A stretch of 64,000 nt of DNA from DASUFZ01 sp035541475 (GTDB taxonomy: Bacteria > Myxococcota_A > UBA9160 > SMWR01), in NCBI GenBank assembly GCA_035541475.1, contig DATKND010000047.1:1-64000 (forward strand). The letters are read 5' to 3'. Position numbers and translations under genes: made by a program. The notes under the pieces were generated by a model. It saw only the letters and a program-made list of their open reading frames with translations. It was not told the origin of the DNA and ran no database searches. This document shows positions 1 to 8,274 of this stretch, in pieces (position 1 is the first letter of the stretch; every line of letters begins with the position of its first letter).

Positions 1-704
1 ACGTCTACGACAACGCGGTGCTGCGCGTGAACCTGCTGCTCGACCGCCTCTTCGGTGAGCTCGCGGAGCGCAAGCTCCTCGACCACACGCTCGTCGCGAT
101 CGTGTCGGACCACGGCGAGGCCTTCGGCGAGCACGGCGCCGAGGGCCACGCGCGCAACGTCTACCGCGAGGTGACGGTGGTGCCGTGGATCGTGAGCTTC
201 CCGTTCCGGCTCGAGCCCGGTCTGGTGATCGACTCGCACACCACCAACCTCGACGTGTGGCCGACCCTGCTCGACCTGCTCGGGCTCCCGATCCCGGAAG
301 GCATCGACGGGCGCTCCCGCGCGCCCGAGATCCTCGCGGCTGCGCGCGGCGAGGCCGCGCCTGCGGACGACCGCCCCGTCTACGCGCACCTCGATCAGTT
401 CTGGGGCCAGCGCGACGCCGAGCCGGCGCCGACCGTCGCGGTGATCGAGGGCGACTACCGCTACATCGAGACCGCGCAGCCGCGCAACGACACCGCGCGC
501 GAAGAGCTCTTCGACGACACGACCGACGCGCGCGAGCGTCGCGATCTGCTGGCGTCGGATCCCGAGCGCGCCGCGCGCCTGCGCGAGCTCGCGCACGCCT
601 ATCTCACGACGTCGCCCGCGCCGTGGGCGGAGCAGGCGGGCAAGCTCGAATTGAACGAGCTGGAGCTGAATCAGCTGCGCGCGCTGGGCTATGCGGTGCC
701 TTAG
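1..704 (+). CDS. Sulfatase / alkaline-phosphatase-superfamily hydrolase, C-terminal part
   Basis: The gene enters from the left edge, open in the frame whose codons begin at base 3, so its N-terminus and catalytic Ser/Cys are not visible. The visible 233 residues carry the family's late metal-binding segment (VSDHGEAFGEHG) followed by a downstream His (EGHA). After this come the conserved tail in which targets are assigned a display name and rule, NLDVWPTLLDLLG and IDGRS. Such enzymes cleave sulfate or phosphate esters or transfer phosphoethanolamine, so the substrate cannot be assigned. Its stop overlaps the convergent TonB-receptor stop by 4 bases. Family confidence is high; substrate is unknown. 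Confidence 0.85.
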   Translation, partial: VYDNAVLRVNLLLDRLFGELAERKLLDHTLVAIVSDHGEAFGEHGAEGHARNVYREVTVVPWIVSFPFRLEPGLVIDSHTTNLDVWPTLLDLLGLPIPEGIDGRSRAPEILAAARGEAAPADDRPVYAHLDQFWGQRDAEPAPTVAVIEGDYRYIETAQPRNDTAREELFDDTTDARERRDLLASDPERAARLRELAHAYLTTSPAPWAEQAGKLELNELELNQLRALGYAVP

Positions 705-3562
705 AAGCTCACGGTGAGGTCGGCGCCGAAGGTGCGCGGATCACCGTAGTAGTTGATCACCACGTTCGAGAACTGCGACGCGTCGAAGCCATAGGTCTTG
801 TAGGTGGTGTCGAGGAAGTTCCGCACCCAGCCGCCGATCTCGAACTTCCCGTCCGCCGTGCGGTAGCTGAGGCGCGCGTTCAGCAGCCAGAAGGCCGGCT
901 GGCCGACCGCGAAGCGCGGCAGGAACTGCACGCCCAGCGGGCTCGGGTTGCCGCGCCCTTCGGCCGGGTCGAAGAAGACGTCGTCGCTCCAGGCGAAGTC
1001 GAAGCGCGGGATCAGCGAGCCGTAGCGCCCGAGATCGGTCGTGTACTCGAGCGAGCCGCTCAGCTTGAACTCGGGGGAGTTCGGCAGACGGTTGCCGGTG
1101 TAGTCCACCGTCACGTCGAGATTCTTGATGGTGTTGCCGGGACCCGGAACGCTCTGGGTCACCGTGTTCGTGAAGTCGAGGTACTGGCTCTCCAGCCAGC
1201 CGAAGTGCCCGGTGAAGATCAGCGATTCGATCGGCTCGACCCGCAGATCCACGTCCGCGCCGTAGATCTCCGCACCGTTCGCGTTGATGATCGCGATGCC
1301 AGGGGGACCGGCCACGGTGTCCTGCACGACGAGCGTCTGATAGTTCTTGTATTTGTAGTAGAAGACCGCGCCCGAGAAGCTGAGGCGCGAGTCGAGCCAG
1401 TTGCCCTTCAGCCCCATCTCGAAGGAATCGATCTCCTCCGGCTTCGCGACAGTGACACCCCCGGGAGCGGCGCTGGTGTCCTGCGTCTGCGCGCTGATCA
1501 TTCCGCCTTTCCAGCCGTGGGTGTACTTCCAGTACACCGACGTGTCCTCGAAGAGCTGGTACTTCAAGGTCGCGCTGCCGGTCGGCGACTGCCACGTCTG
1601 CGTCAGATTGCTCGGGACGGGAGGCAGCCCCGGCTGGGTGACGAAGGTCAGCGTGTTGTTGAAGAGCTTCTGCTCCCAGTTGTAGCGGGCGGCGACGTCG
1701 AGCGTGAAGTCCTGCGCGAAGTCCCACTGCCCTCCGGCGTAGCCGGCCACGCTGTAGATCAGCTGCCGGTAGTTGAGGTTGTCCTCGTCGGGGGTGAGCG
1801 AGCTGCCCTGCGCGCCCTTGAAGTACTGGTTGAGGTTGTTGTTGAGGTTCTCGTTCAAGGTGAACCCGCCGACCTGCCAGCGCACCGGCAGCTCGGAGAG
1901 CTCGCCGCTCGCGCGCAAATCCTGCGTCGCCTGCCACGCGTTGTCCGTCTGCTCGGCCTCGAAGAGCACGTTCGGCGTGAAGTCCTGATCCGTGTTGCGG
2001 AAGCGGTCGTACGCGTCGTAGCCGGTGACGCTCGTCAAGGTCACGTTCGGCGACACGTTCCAGGTGCCGTTCGCGTAGCCGCCCCAGGTCTGGAGACGCG
2101 TATTGCCGGTGCGGTCGTAGTCGCCCTGCCAGACGTGCTGGTCTCCGATCTGGGCCAGATGCTGGCCGAGCGCCTGAGCGAGGTCCGTGCCGGTGAGGCC
2201 CTGGTTCTGATAGCGAGTCTGGATCGCCACCACGTCGCGATCGCGGTACGGGAGCGCGGTGGAGCCGCCGTAGAAGGCGTTTTGCGTCCCGATCGCCTGG
2301 CCGAGCGCCGACGTGGTGTCGAGCTCGCTGCCGTGGGCGTTGAAGAGCCACTCCATGTTCGTGTCCGGCGGCGTGTATTTCACGGTGCCGCGCGCGGACC
2401 AGTTGCCCATGTCGTTGACCTTGTCGTCGAGGCCGCCGGGCAGTGCCGAGAGGGTGCGCCCGAACGGGAACAAGCTCGTCTGGTTCCCCGTGCCGCCCGG
2501 AGTGGGGTATCGGTTGAAGGTCTGCTCGCCGCAGAACGAGACCTGGTTCCAGATGGAGTTCGAGGCGGGCCGAGGCGCGGCCAGGGCTTCGGCGCGGCGG
2601 TCTTCCAGCGGCGGCACGTGCTCGCCGGCGAGCGCGTTGGCACCCGAGTTGGCCGGAATGAATGGCAGGCCCGAGCGCTGGACCGGGGGCTGGTCGATGA
2701 AAGGAATGCGGCTGCAGCGGTTCGTCAGGATCGGATCGCGCTCGGTGAAGCGGAAGGCGAGCCGCGTCGAGAGCTGGTCCTCGACGATCGGCACCTGGAT
2801 CGCGCCTTCGTAATCTTGATAACCGAAGTTGCCGAGCGACGAGCGCAAGGTCGCCTCGAGGTCGTCGCCCGGCTTCTTCGACACGATCCGGATCACGCCG
2901 GCCGACGCGTTGCGCGCCGGGCCGCCACCTTGCGGCCCCTTCTCGACCGAGACGTTCTCCATGTCGAAGAGCTGCCCGAGCTGGTTGGCCGGCGCGTTGC
3001 GCGGCACGTCGTCCTGGTAGACGGCGACGGCGCCGGAGCCGTTCGCCGCGAAGTCGTTGAGGCCGACGCCGCGGATGAAGAAGGTCGGCGCGGTCGCGCC
3101 CGCCGTCTTGATCTCGAGGTTAGGCGTGTAGGCCGACAGATCGGACACGTTCTGCGCGCCGAGCGCCTGCAGCGCCTCGGCGTCGAACTGAGTGACGGCG
3201 GCCGCGATCTCGGGCTGGATCGCCTCCTCGGTCTGCTGCCCGAGCACGTGGATCACCTCGACGCCTGGGGGCAGCTCCGCCTCCGGAGTGCGCGGGCCCT
3301 CGTCGGCAGCCGGCTGCGTCGTCTGCTTCGCGCCCGGAGCCGGCTCCTTCTTCTTCGGCTGCGGCGCGGTCTGCGGTGTCTCGGCGGGCGCCTGCTCCTG
3401 TGTCGTGGCGGCGTCCGACTTCGCAGCGCTCTCGTCCGGCGTCTCGTCGCTCGTCTGCGCCGATGCGACCGCGCCTAGCAGCAGCGCGAAAGCGAGCGCC
3501 GCGGCCGGGCGCAACGCGCGAGGGCGCGCCCGCCTCCGCCAGCGAAGGCTTCGACACGACAT
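701..3562 (-). CDS. TonB-dependent outer-membrane receptor
   Basis: 953 aa. The start at 3562 was chosen because it opens a clear signal peptide (MSCRSLRWRRRARPR, then a hydrophobic stretch ending ASA); the frame is open further upstream without one. After the signal lie about 70 residues rich in Pro, Lys, Glu and Gln. The plug domain follows (EVIHVLG, then IRGVGLND, VAVYQDDVPR, VEKGPQG and IRIVSKKPG), and then a long beta-barrel ending in a C-terminal Phe. It should import a siderophore, cofactor, glycan or similar ligand using TonB energy. No TonB/ExbBD or dedicated ligand genes are adjacent, so the ligand is unknown. It is divergent from the gene at 3709. Confidence 0.93.
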   Translation of the reverse strand: MSCRSLRWRRRARPRALRPAAALAFALLLGAVASAQTSDETPDESAAKSDAATTQEQAPAETPQTAPQPKKKEPAPGAKQTTQPAADEGPRTPEAELPPGVEVIHVLGQQTEEAIQPEIAAAVTQFDAEALQALGAQNVSDLSAYTPNLEIKTAGATAPTFFIRGVGLNDFAANGSGAVAVYQDDVPRNAPANQLGQLFDMENVSVEKGPQGGGPARNASAGVIRIVSKKPGDDLEATLRSSLGNFGYQDYEGAIQVPIVEDQLSTRLAFRFTERDPILTNRCSRIPFIDQPPVQRSGLPFIPANSGANALAGEHVPPLEDRRAEALAAPRPASNSIWNQVSFCGEQTFNRYPTPGGTGNQTSLFPFGRTLSALPGGLDDKVNDMGNWSARGTVKYTPPDTNMEWLFNAHGSELDTTSALGQAIGTQNAFYGGSTALPYRDRDVVAIQTRYQNQGLTGTDLAQALGQHLAQIGDQHVWQGDYDRTGNTRLQTWGGYANGTWNVSPNVTLTSVTGYDAYDRFRNTDQDFTPNVLFEAEQTDNAWQATQDLRASGELSELPVRWQVGGFTLNENLNNNLNQYFKGAQGSSLTPDEDNLNYRQLIYSVAGYAGGQWDFAQDFTLDVAARYNWEQKLFNNTLTFVTQPGLPPVPSNLTQTWQSPTGSATLKYQLFEDTSVYWKYTHGWKGGMISAQTQDTSAAPGGVTVAKPEEIDSFEMGLKGNWLDSRLSFSGAVFYYKYKNYQTLVVQDTVAGPPGIAIINANGAEIYGADVDLRVEPIESLIFTGHFGWLESQYLDFTNTVTQSVPGPGNTIKNLDVTVDYTGNRLPNSPEFKLSGSLEYTTDLGRYGSLIPRFDFAWSDDVFFDPAEGRGNPSPLGVQFLPRFAVGQPAFWLLNARLSYRTADGKFEIGGWVRNFLDTTYKTYGFDASQFSNVVINYYGDPRTFGADLTVSF

Positions 3563-3708
3563 GCGATCACCTGCACCGCGCCACCTCGGGTCCGCCGCGG
3601 CCGGCGGATTCTCAAGGAGGCGCTGCGGCGAGTCAACGTCCGATGCGCGACGCGCGGCGCACTGGCCACTTGATCGACGCGTCACGGCTGGTCCATGCTG
3701 CGCGCCCG

Positions 3709-4704
3709 ATGTACGCACGCCGGGCTCCGCGCAGCGCATTCCTCTTCGTCGGTCTGGCCGCTGCGCTCGCTCGGCCGGCCGGCGCCGATTCCGACGAGAC
3801 GCAGCGCTGGGTGCCGTCGTTCGGACTCACGAGCGGCGTCTTCGCGCAGAAGGCCGACGCGAGCACCAACTCGACGGGGCTCACCTACAACTTCATCCTC
3901 CGTCAGAATTCGTTCGGCCAGGAGGTCGACACGGTCACGCAGATCACCGATGCGAATCTGCGTCCACCGACCGACGGCGACGACATCCTCGTGACGCCCT
4001 TCATCGGCGGCACGTTCGAGCTCGAGACGCCGGGCGTGCAGGCGTGGCCGGGTCGGCCGCGCCTGTTCGTGCGCGGCGACATCGCGGCCGCGTTCGGGAC
4101 CGAACGGAAGATCGCGCGGGAGAAGACGCCGACCGGCCTGCCTGATCCGCTCCCGGATCAGCCCTTCTTCGGGGAGGAAGCGGTGCCCGGCATCGGCAGC
4201 GAGACGACCGCCGAGGTGCAGCCGCTCACGTACTCCGCCGGCGCGGGCGTCGCGTTCACGATCGACATCGGATCGCGCCGCCTCCGCATCAAGCCATCGA
4301 TCGAGTACATCCACGAGCAGATCGACTTCACCGGGGCGATCATCCGCGCGGTCAACACCGATTCGGGAATCGTCGCGCAGCAGGGCATCACCGCGAAGCC
4401 GTCCGTGTTCTTCGGTGTCACCTTGCAGAAGGACGAGAAGCAGGACTTCCAAGGGCTCGGCCCGGGCCTCGAGCTCGAGATGGACACCGCGCGCCTCGGA
4501 CCCTTCATGCTCTCGATCTTCATGAACGGGCGCGGCATGAAGGTGCTCGGCGACACGAAGGTGCAGTGGTCCGACAGCACGACCGTCACCGATCCCGCGA
4601 TGGTCCCGAACACCACGACCTTCGACGCGAACTGGGAGTACGAGAACAAGCCCTGGATCTTCGGCGGCGGCGTCGGCATCCGGTTCCGCTGGGTTCCGCA
4701 GTGA
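3709..4704 (+). CDS. Putative outer-membrane beta-barrel protein
   Basis: 331 aa. ATG 3709 is preferred because it gives a signal peptide (MYARRAPRSAFLFVG...AGA). The mature part alternates hydrophobic and polar residues (for example LTYNFILRQN, FMLSIFMNGRGM) and ends GGGVGIRFRWVPQ, a typical amphipathic last strand with an aromatic near the C-terminus. I recognise no named family. It is divergent from the TonB receptor across about 146 bp, so the two may share a control region, although no operator is evident. An upstream in-frame ATG at 3640 would add residues that lack signal character. Confidence 0.75.
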   Translation: MYARRAPRSAFLFVGLAAALARPAGADSDETQRWVPSFGLTSGVFAQKADASTNSTGLTYNFILRQNSFGQEVDTVTQITDANLRPPTDGDDILVTPFIGGTFELETPGVQAWPGRPRLFVRGDIAAAFGTERKIAREKTPTGLPDPLPDQPFFGEEAVPGIGSETTAEVQPLTYSAGAGVAFTIDIGSRRLRIKPSIEYIHEQIDFTGAIIRAVNTDSGIVAQQGITAKPSVFFGVTLQKDEKQDFQGLGPGLELEMDTARLGPFMLSIFMNGRGMKVLGDTKVQWSDSTTVTDPAMVPNTTTFDANWEYENKPWIFGGGVGIRFRWVPQ

Positions 4705-4723
4705 CGGAGCGCGACACGCGCGA

Positions 4724-6889
4724 GTGAACGCGGAACCGCGAAGCGCATGGCTCGCGCTGGCCGCGTTCGGATGCATCGCGGCCGCGATGGCGATCGCCGC
4801 GGGGCAGCCGGTCTTCACCGACGACCTCTGGTGGCACCTCGGCCTCGGCGAGGCCTACCTGGCGCACGGACCCTGGCTGCAAAGCGACCCGCTGCTCTTC
4901 ACGGCCCCGGGACCGCCGGATCCGTCGGCATGGCTCTCGGACGCAGCACTCTTCGCCGTCTGGAAGCACGCGGGCTTCATCGGACTGCGCGTGATGCACG
5001 CGGCGATCGTCGCGTCGCTGATGGCGCTCGTGTTCGCGCTGGCGCGTCGCGCCTCCGGCTCGCGCGCCGTCGCCGCGGTCGTCGGCATCGCCTTCGTCGC
5101 GCTCGCGGGCTATCGGCTGGTGCAGCTCCGCCCCGAGCTCTTCACGATCGCCGCGACGCTCGGACTCTACGCCCTCTGGTGTGAGGGGGCCGAGCGGGCC
5201 TCGTGGCGGCGGATCGCGGCGACCGCGCTGCTCTTCGCCGTCTGGGCGAACTGTCATGCGGCCTTCCCGCTCGGCCTCGCGCTGCTCGCGGCGAGCGCGG
5301 CGGCGGAGCTCGTCGGTGCGGCCATCGCGCGACCGCCGGCGCGCTCGGCGATGCGCGCGCGCGGCGCGCGCCTCCTCGCGGCGTTCCTCGCGGGGCTCCT
5401 CGCCTCCTTCGCGAATCCGAGCGGCGCCGCCGCGTCCTGGACCTGGCTCCGCGCCGGGGTGTCGACGCCGGAGCTCGCGCGCGTCGCGGACGAGTGGGCG
5501 CGCTTCGTGCCGTGGCGCCTCCCCGTGTCGAACCTTCCGCCCTCGCCGCTCGCGTGGGCGCTCGCGATCGCGCTGCTCGCGCTGGTGCCGGGGCTCGCGC
5601 TTCACGCGCTGCGCCGCGCGCGCGCGGACGCGCCGGCCGCGGACTCCGATCTCGGCCCGACACGGATCGCCTGGGCGCTCGTCGCCGCGGCGGCGCTGCT
5701 CGCGGCGGTCCGCTTCCTCTGGCTCGGGATCTTCGCGTCGTTCGCGCTCGCGCTGGCGACACGCGGGCGCGTCCGAACCGCGTGGGTGTCGCTCGCCGCG
5801 GTGGTGCTCGCCGCTGCATTCTTTCCCCTCGGCGACTGGCCGATGATCTCCGCCGTGATGCCGCGCTCACGCGCGGGCTACGCCGAGCCGTACAACGCCG
5901 CCAAGTACTACGCGCACGCGATCTGGTTCCTCCAGGATGCAGAGCTCGAGGGGAACGTCTTCATCGACTACCCGATCGGCGGCTTCGTGGGCTTCTTTGG
6001 CGCTCCGCGGCTGCGCGCCTTCGTGAACGGCTCGCTGAACGTCACGCGCGACGCGATCGACGCGAACCGGCCGCTGCGCGAGGGTCGCGGCGCGCGTCCC
6101 GGCGAGAGCTTCCTCGCGCTCCTCGACCGCATGCAGATCGACATCTACGTCGGCACGCGGCTGCCGGAGACGGGGCCGGCGCGACGGCCGTGGTTCTACA
6201 CGACCGCGCTGCTCGAGAACGCGTCCGGCTGGCTGCTCGTGTTCCGCAATGCCGACAGCGCCGTCTACCTGCGGACGAACGGGCGCAACCAGGCGAATCT
6301 CGCGCGGGTCGCCGACTACTATGCGCGCGAGCACGTGCCCTTCGATCCGGCGCGCGGCTTCGAGCCGGAGTCCGCGATCCGCGCCGCGAGGCTCTTCGCG
6401 GTCACGCACGGCATCGTGCCGGTCCACTTCGAGGATCTCGCCGAGGCCGCGCACTCGGGTCCTGCCGCCGCGCGACGCGCCGCCGCCGGCTCGCTCGCCT
6501 CGATCTACGCGGCGCTCGGACGCTACGAGCGGGCGCTGCGCCTCGACCGCGCAACGCTCGAGGGCGATCCGACCGCGCTCTCCGCGCGACGCCGCCTGGT
6601 GTGGGCGCTGCTGCGGCTGGGGCGCCTCGACGAGGCGCGGAGCGAAGCGGCCGCGCTCCTCGAGGCCGCGGGCGACGACGCGCTCTCGCAGCAAATTGCG
6701 CAGACCGCGAACGACGTCGCATCGCAGGGCGACGAAGCCCGTGCCGCGCGCATCGCGACCCTTCCCGTGTTCACGCCCGCCGAGGCGGCGCACACGATGT
6801 CGGGCATGGCGCTGCCCGAGGTGCGCGCTCAGCGCGCGAGGGACCCCCAGATCGGGTCGAGCGCCAGCGCGACGCCCTCGTCCACGTGA
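4724..6889 (+). CDS. Multi-pass membrane protein, GT-C-like fold with C-terminal TPR
   Basis: 721 aa, GTG start 20 bp after the preceding stop. A first transmembrane helix is followed by an acidic first loop (FTDDLWWHLGLG), then about ten further hydrophobic segments to roughly residue 390. This arrangement is typical of GT-C glycosyltransferases that use polyprenyl-phosphate sugars, where the first loop carries the catalytic Asp. The soluble C-terminal third is Ala/Arg-rich helical hairpins resembling TPRs (residues about 580-680: SIYAALGRYERALRLDR, RLVWALLRLGRLDEA). Its end overlaps the convergent lipoprotein gene by 61 bp. Glycosyltransferase activity is inference from topology and the DD motif only. 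Confidence 0.7.
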   Translation: MNAEPRSAWLALAAFGCIAAAMAIAAGQPVFTDDLWWHLGLGEAYLAHGPWLQSDPLLFTAPGPPDPSAWLSDAALFAVWKHAGFIGLRVMHAAIVASLMALVFALARRASGSRAVAAVVGIAFVALAGYRLVQLRPELFTIAATLGLYALWCEGAERASWRRIAATALLFAVWANCHAAFPLGLALLAASAAAELVGAAIARPPARSAMRARGARLLAAFLAGLLASFANPSGAAASWTWLRAGVSTPELARVADEWARFVPWRLPVSNLPPSPLAWALAIALLALVPGLALHALRRARADAPAADSDLGPTRIAWALVAAAALLAAVRFLWLGIFASFALALATRGRVRTAWVSLAAVVLAAAFFPLGDWPMISAVMPRSRAGYAEPYNAAKYYAHAIWFLQDAELEGNVFIDYPIGGFVGFFGAPRLRAFVNGSLNVTRDAIDANRPLREGRGARPGESFLALLDRMQIDIYVGTRLPETGPARRPWFYTTALLENASGWLLVFRNADSAVYLRTNGRNQANLARVADYYAREHVPFDPARGFEPESAIRAARLFAVTHGIVPVHFEDLAEAAHSGPAAARRAAAGSLASIYAALGRYERALRLDRATLEGDPTALSARRRLVWALLRLGRLDEARSEAAALLEAAGDDALSQQIAQTANDVASQGDEARAARIATLPVFTPAEAAHTMSGMALPEVRAQRARDPQIGSSASATPSST

Positions 6890-7605
6890 AGCGGATCGTC
6901 GAGCAGCACGCGCCGCAGCTTCGGCTCGAGCTCCTTCTCCGAGCCGCCCGGCCCGCGCGGCGGCGCCGCGTCGTAGACGAGGTCGAGCCCGCCCCAGCGC
7001 TCGAGCGTTCTGCGGCCGGGACGCAGCGCGAGCAGATGCAGCGAGAGGCCGCTGACCTTCCCCTGGAGCGCGCTGTCCCCGACTACGCCCTCGCCGGCGA
7101 AGACGGGCGCGTCCACCGGCAAAGACGCGTTCTCGGCCGGCTCGACGCGAAGCCTCCGCTGTACGCCGTCCCAACGCACCGTGCGTCCCGAGAGCTTCGC
7201 GGGGCGCAGCGCCAGCGACGGCAACAGCAGCATGTCGAAGCTCTGCGTCTCGGCGAGCTTCTTCTCTAAGGCCTGCGCGGCGGCGCGGAAGTCCTTGGCC
7301 GGGCTTCCCTCCGGCACGACGCTCGCCACGGCCCCGCGCCACAGCACGACCGCGTCCGGCGTCCAGATGACCGCGACGCGCGCGCCGCGCCGCTGGAGGC
7401 TCCGGATCAACGAGAGCTCGGCGATCGGCACCGCGTCCTCGAGGTCGGACGAGAGCTCGACGCCGAGGTTGAGCGGCGCGATCACGACGCGCGGGCCGGT
7501 CGCCTGAGCGCCACCGCCCTCCTCGACCATCTTCGGCCCGTGGCTCGCGCAGCTCGCGAGCGCGACCGCGAGCAGCGTGAGCGCGCCGGCGCGGCGGCGA
7601 TGCAT
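6829..7605 (-). CDS. Putative lipoprotein, unknown function
   Basis: 258 aa. ATG 7605 opens a lipoprotein signal, MHRRRAGALTLLAVALASC, with lipobox LASC and Cys19. Upstream in-frame starts lack a signal. The mature part contains an alpha/beta-like region (RVVIAPLNLGVEL, VAVIWTPDAVVLWRG, FDMLLLPSLALRP) of the kind seen in proteins that compute or bind at the periplasmic face of a membrane. No named family is recognised. The 3' end overlaps the convergent membrane-protein gene by 61 bp. It is divergent from a second small lipoprotein-like gene about 80-90 bp away. Confidence 0.72.
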   Translation of the reverse strand: MHRRRAGALTLLAVALASCASHGPKMVEEGGGAQATGPRVVIAPLNLGVELSSDLEDAVPIAELSLIRSLQRRGARVAVIWTPDAVVLWRGAVASVVPEGSPAKDFRAAAQALEKKLAETQSFDMLLLPSLALRPAKLSGRTVRWDGVQRRLRVEPAENASLPVDAPVFAGEGVVGDSALQGKVSGLSLHLLALRPGRRTLERWGGLDLVYDAAPPRGPGGSEKELEPKLRRVLLDDPLHVDEGVALALDPIWGSLAR

Positions 7606-7693
7606 GCAACGACCCCCCGAGAGGCCGGCGAGGATACCGGCCGAGCGGCCGACGCAAAGCCTCTCACCCTGGTACCGTGGTGTCGTGTCGCGG

Positions 7694-8233
7694 ATGCTGC
7701 GCCTCGCTGCGCGGCTCTCGCTCGGCGGCGCGCTGGCCTGCGCGAGCGCGCCGGTCGAGGTCGATGCGCCGCGCGATCTCCAGGGCTTTCGCACCTGGGA
7801 GTGGCGACAGCCCGCCGATCCTCCAGCCATCGCTCCGGCCGATCCGGTGCTCGACGCCCGCCTGCGCGACGCGATCGGGCGAGAGCTCTACGCGCGCGGC
7901 TTCCGTCCGTCGACCGACGAGCACGCCGACCTCGGCGTCACCTATCGAGTCGCGCTGAAGCGCGAGGTCGTGGTCCGCACCGAGACGCCCGCGCAGCAGG
8001 ATCTCCAGGGCCTCCACGCCGGGACTCCTTCGTACGAGATCGTCGCGAGCCAGCGTCGTCTCGTGCGCTACGAGCGCTTCGCCCTGCACGTCGAGCTGCG
8101 CGAGTCGGCGACGGGCGACGTCGTCTGGCGCGCCGACCTCGCGGACCGCACGCGCGGCCGCCTCGCCGCGACGGCCGACGAAGCGGTGGCCGCCCTGCTG
8201 CGAGAGCTTCCTCCGCGTCGCGAGCGCATCTGA
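7694..8233 (+). CDS. DUF4136-like putative lipoprotein
   Basis: 179 aa from ATG 7694; an in-frame GTG at 7685 is an alternative. The N-terminus is a short signal with a weak lipobox (GGALAC). The rest matches the DUF4136 layout: an early F-x-T-W-x-W (FRTWEW), a helix with LRDAIGRELYARGF, then ADLGVTYRVAL and a C-terminal helix (TADEAVAALLRELP). Members are periplasmic or outer-membrane-anchored and have no established activity. The assignment rests on motif order. It is followed 41 bp later by the spermidine-synthase-like gene. Confidence 0.72.
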   Translation: MLRLAARLSLGGALACASAPVEVDAPRDLQGFRTWEWRQPADPPAIAPADPVLDARLRDAIGRELYARGFRPSTDEHADLGVTYRVALKREVVVRTETPAQQDLQGLHAGTPSYEIVASQRRLVRYERFALHVELRESATGDVVWRADLADRTRGRLAATADEAVAALLRELPPRRERI

Positions 8234-8274
8234 TCGGATAGGCTCCGCCCGCGAACCGAGGCCGGGACCCCGTC

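Noticed and set aside
185..3478. Very long plus-strand open frame (1097 codons) opposite the TonB receptor
   Set aside because: Arg/Ala/Val-rich with no domain. It is the antisense shadow of a clear receptor gene, a common effect of high GC.
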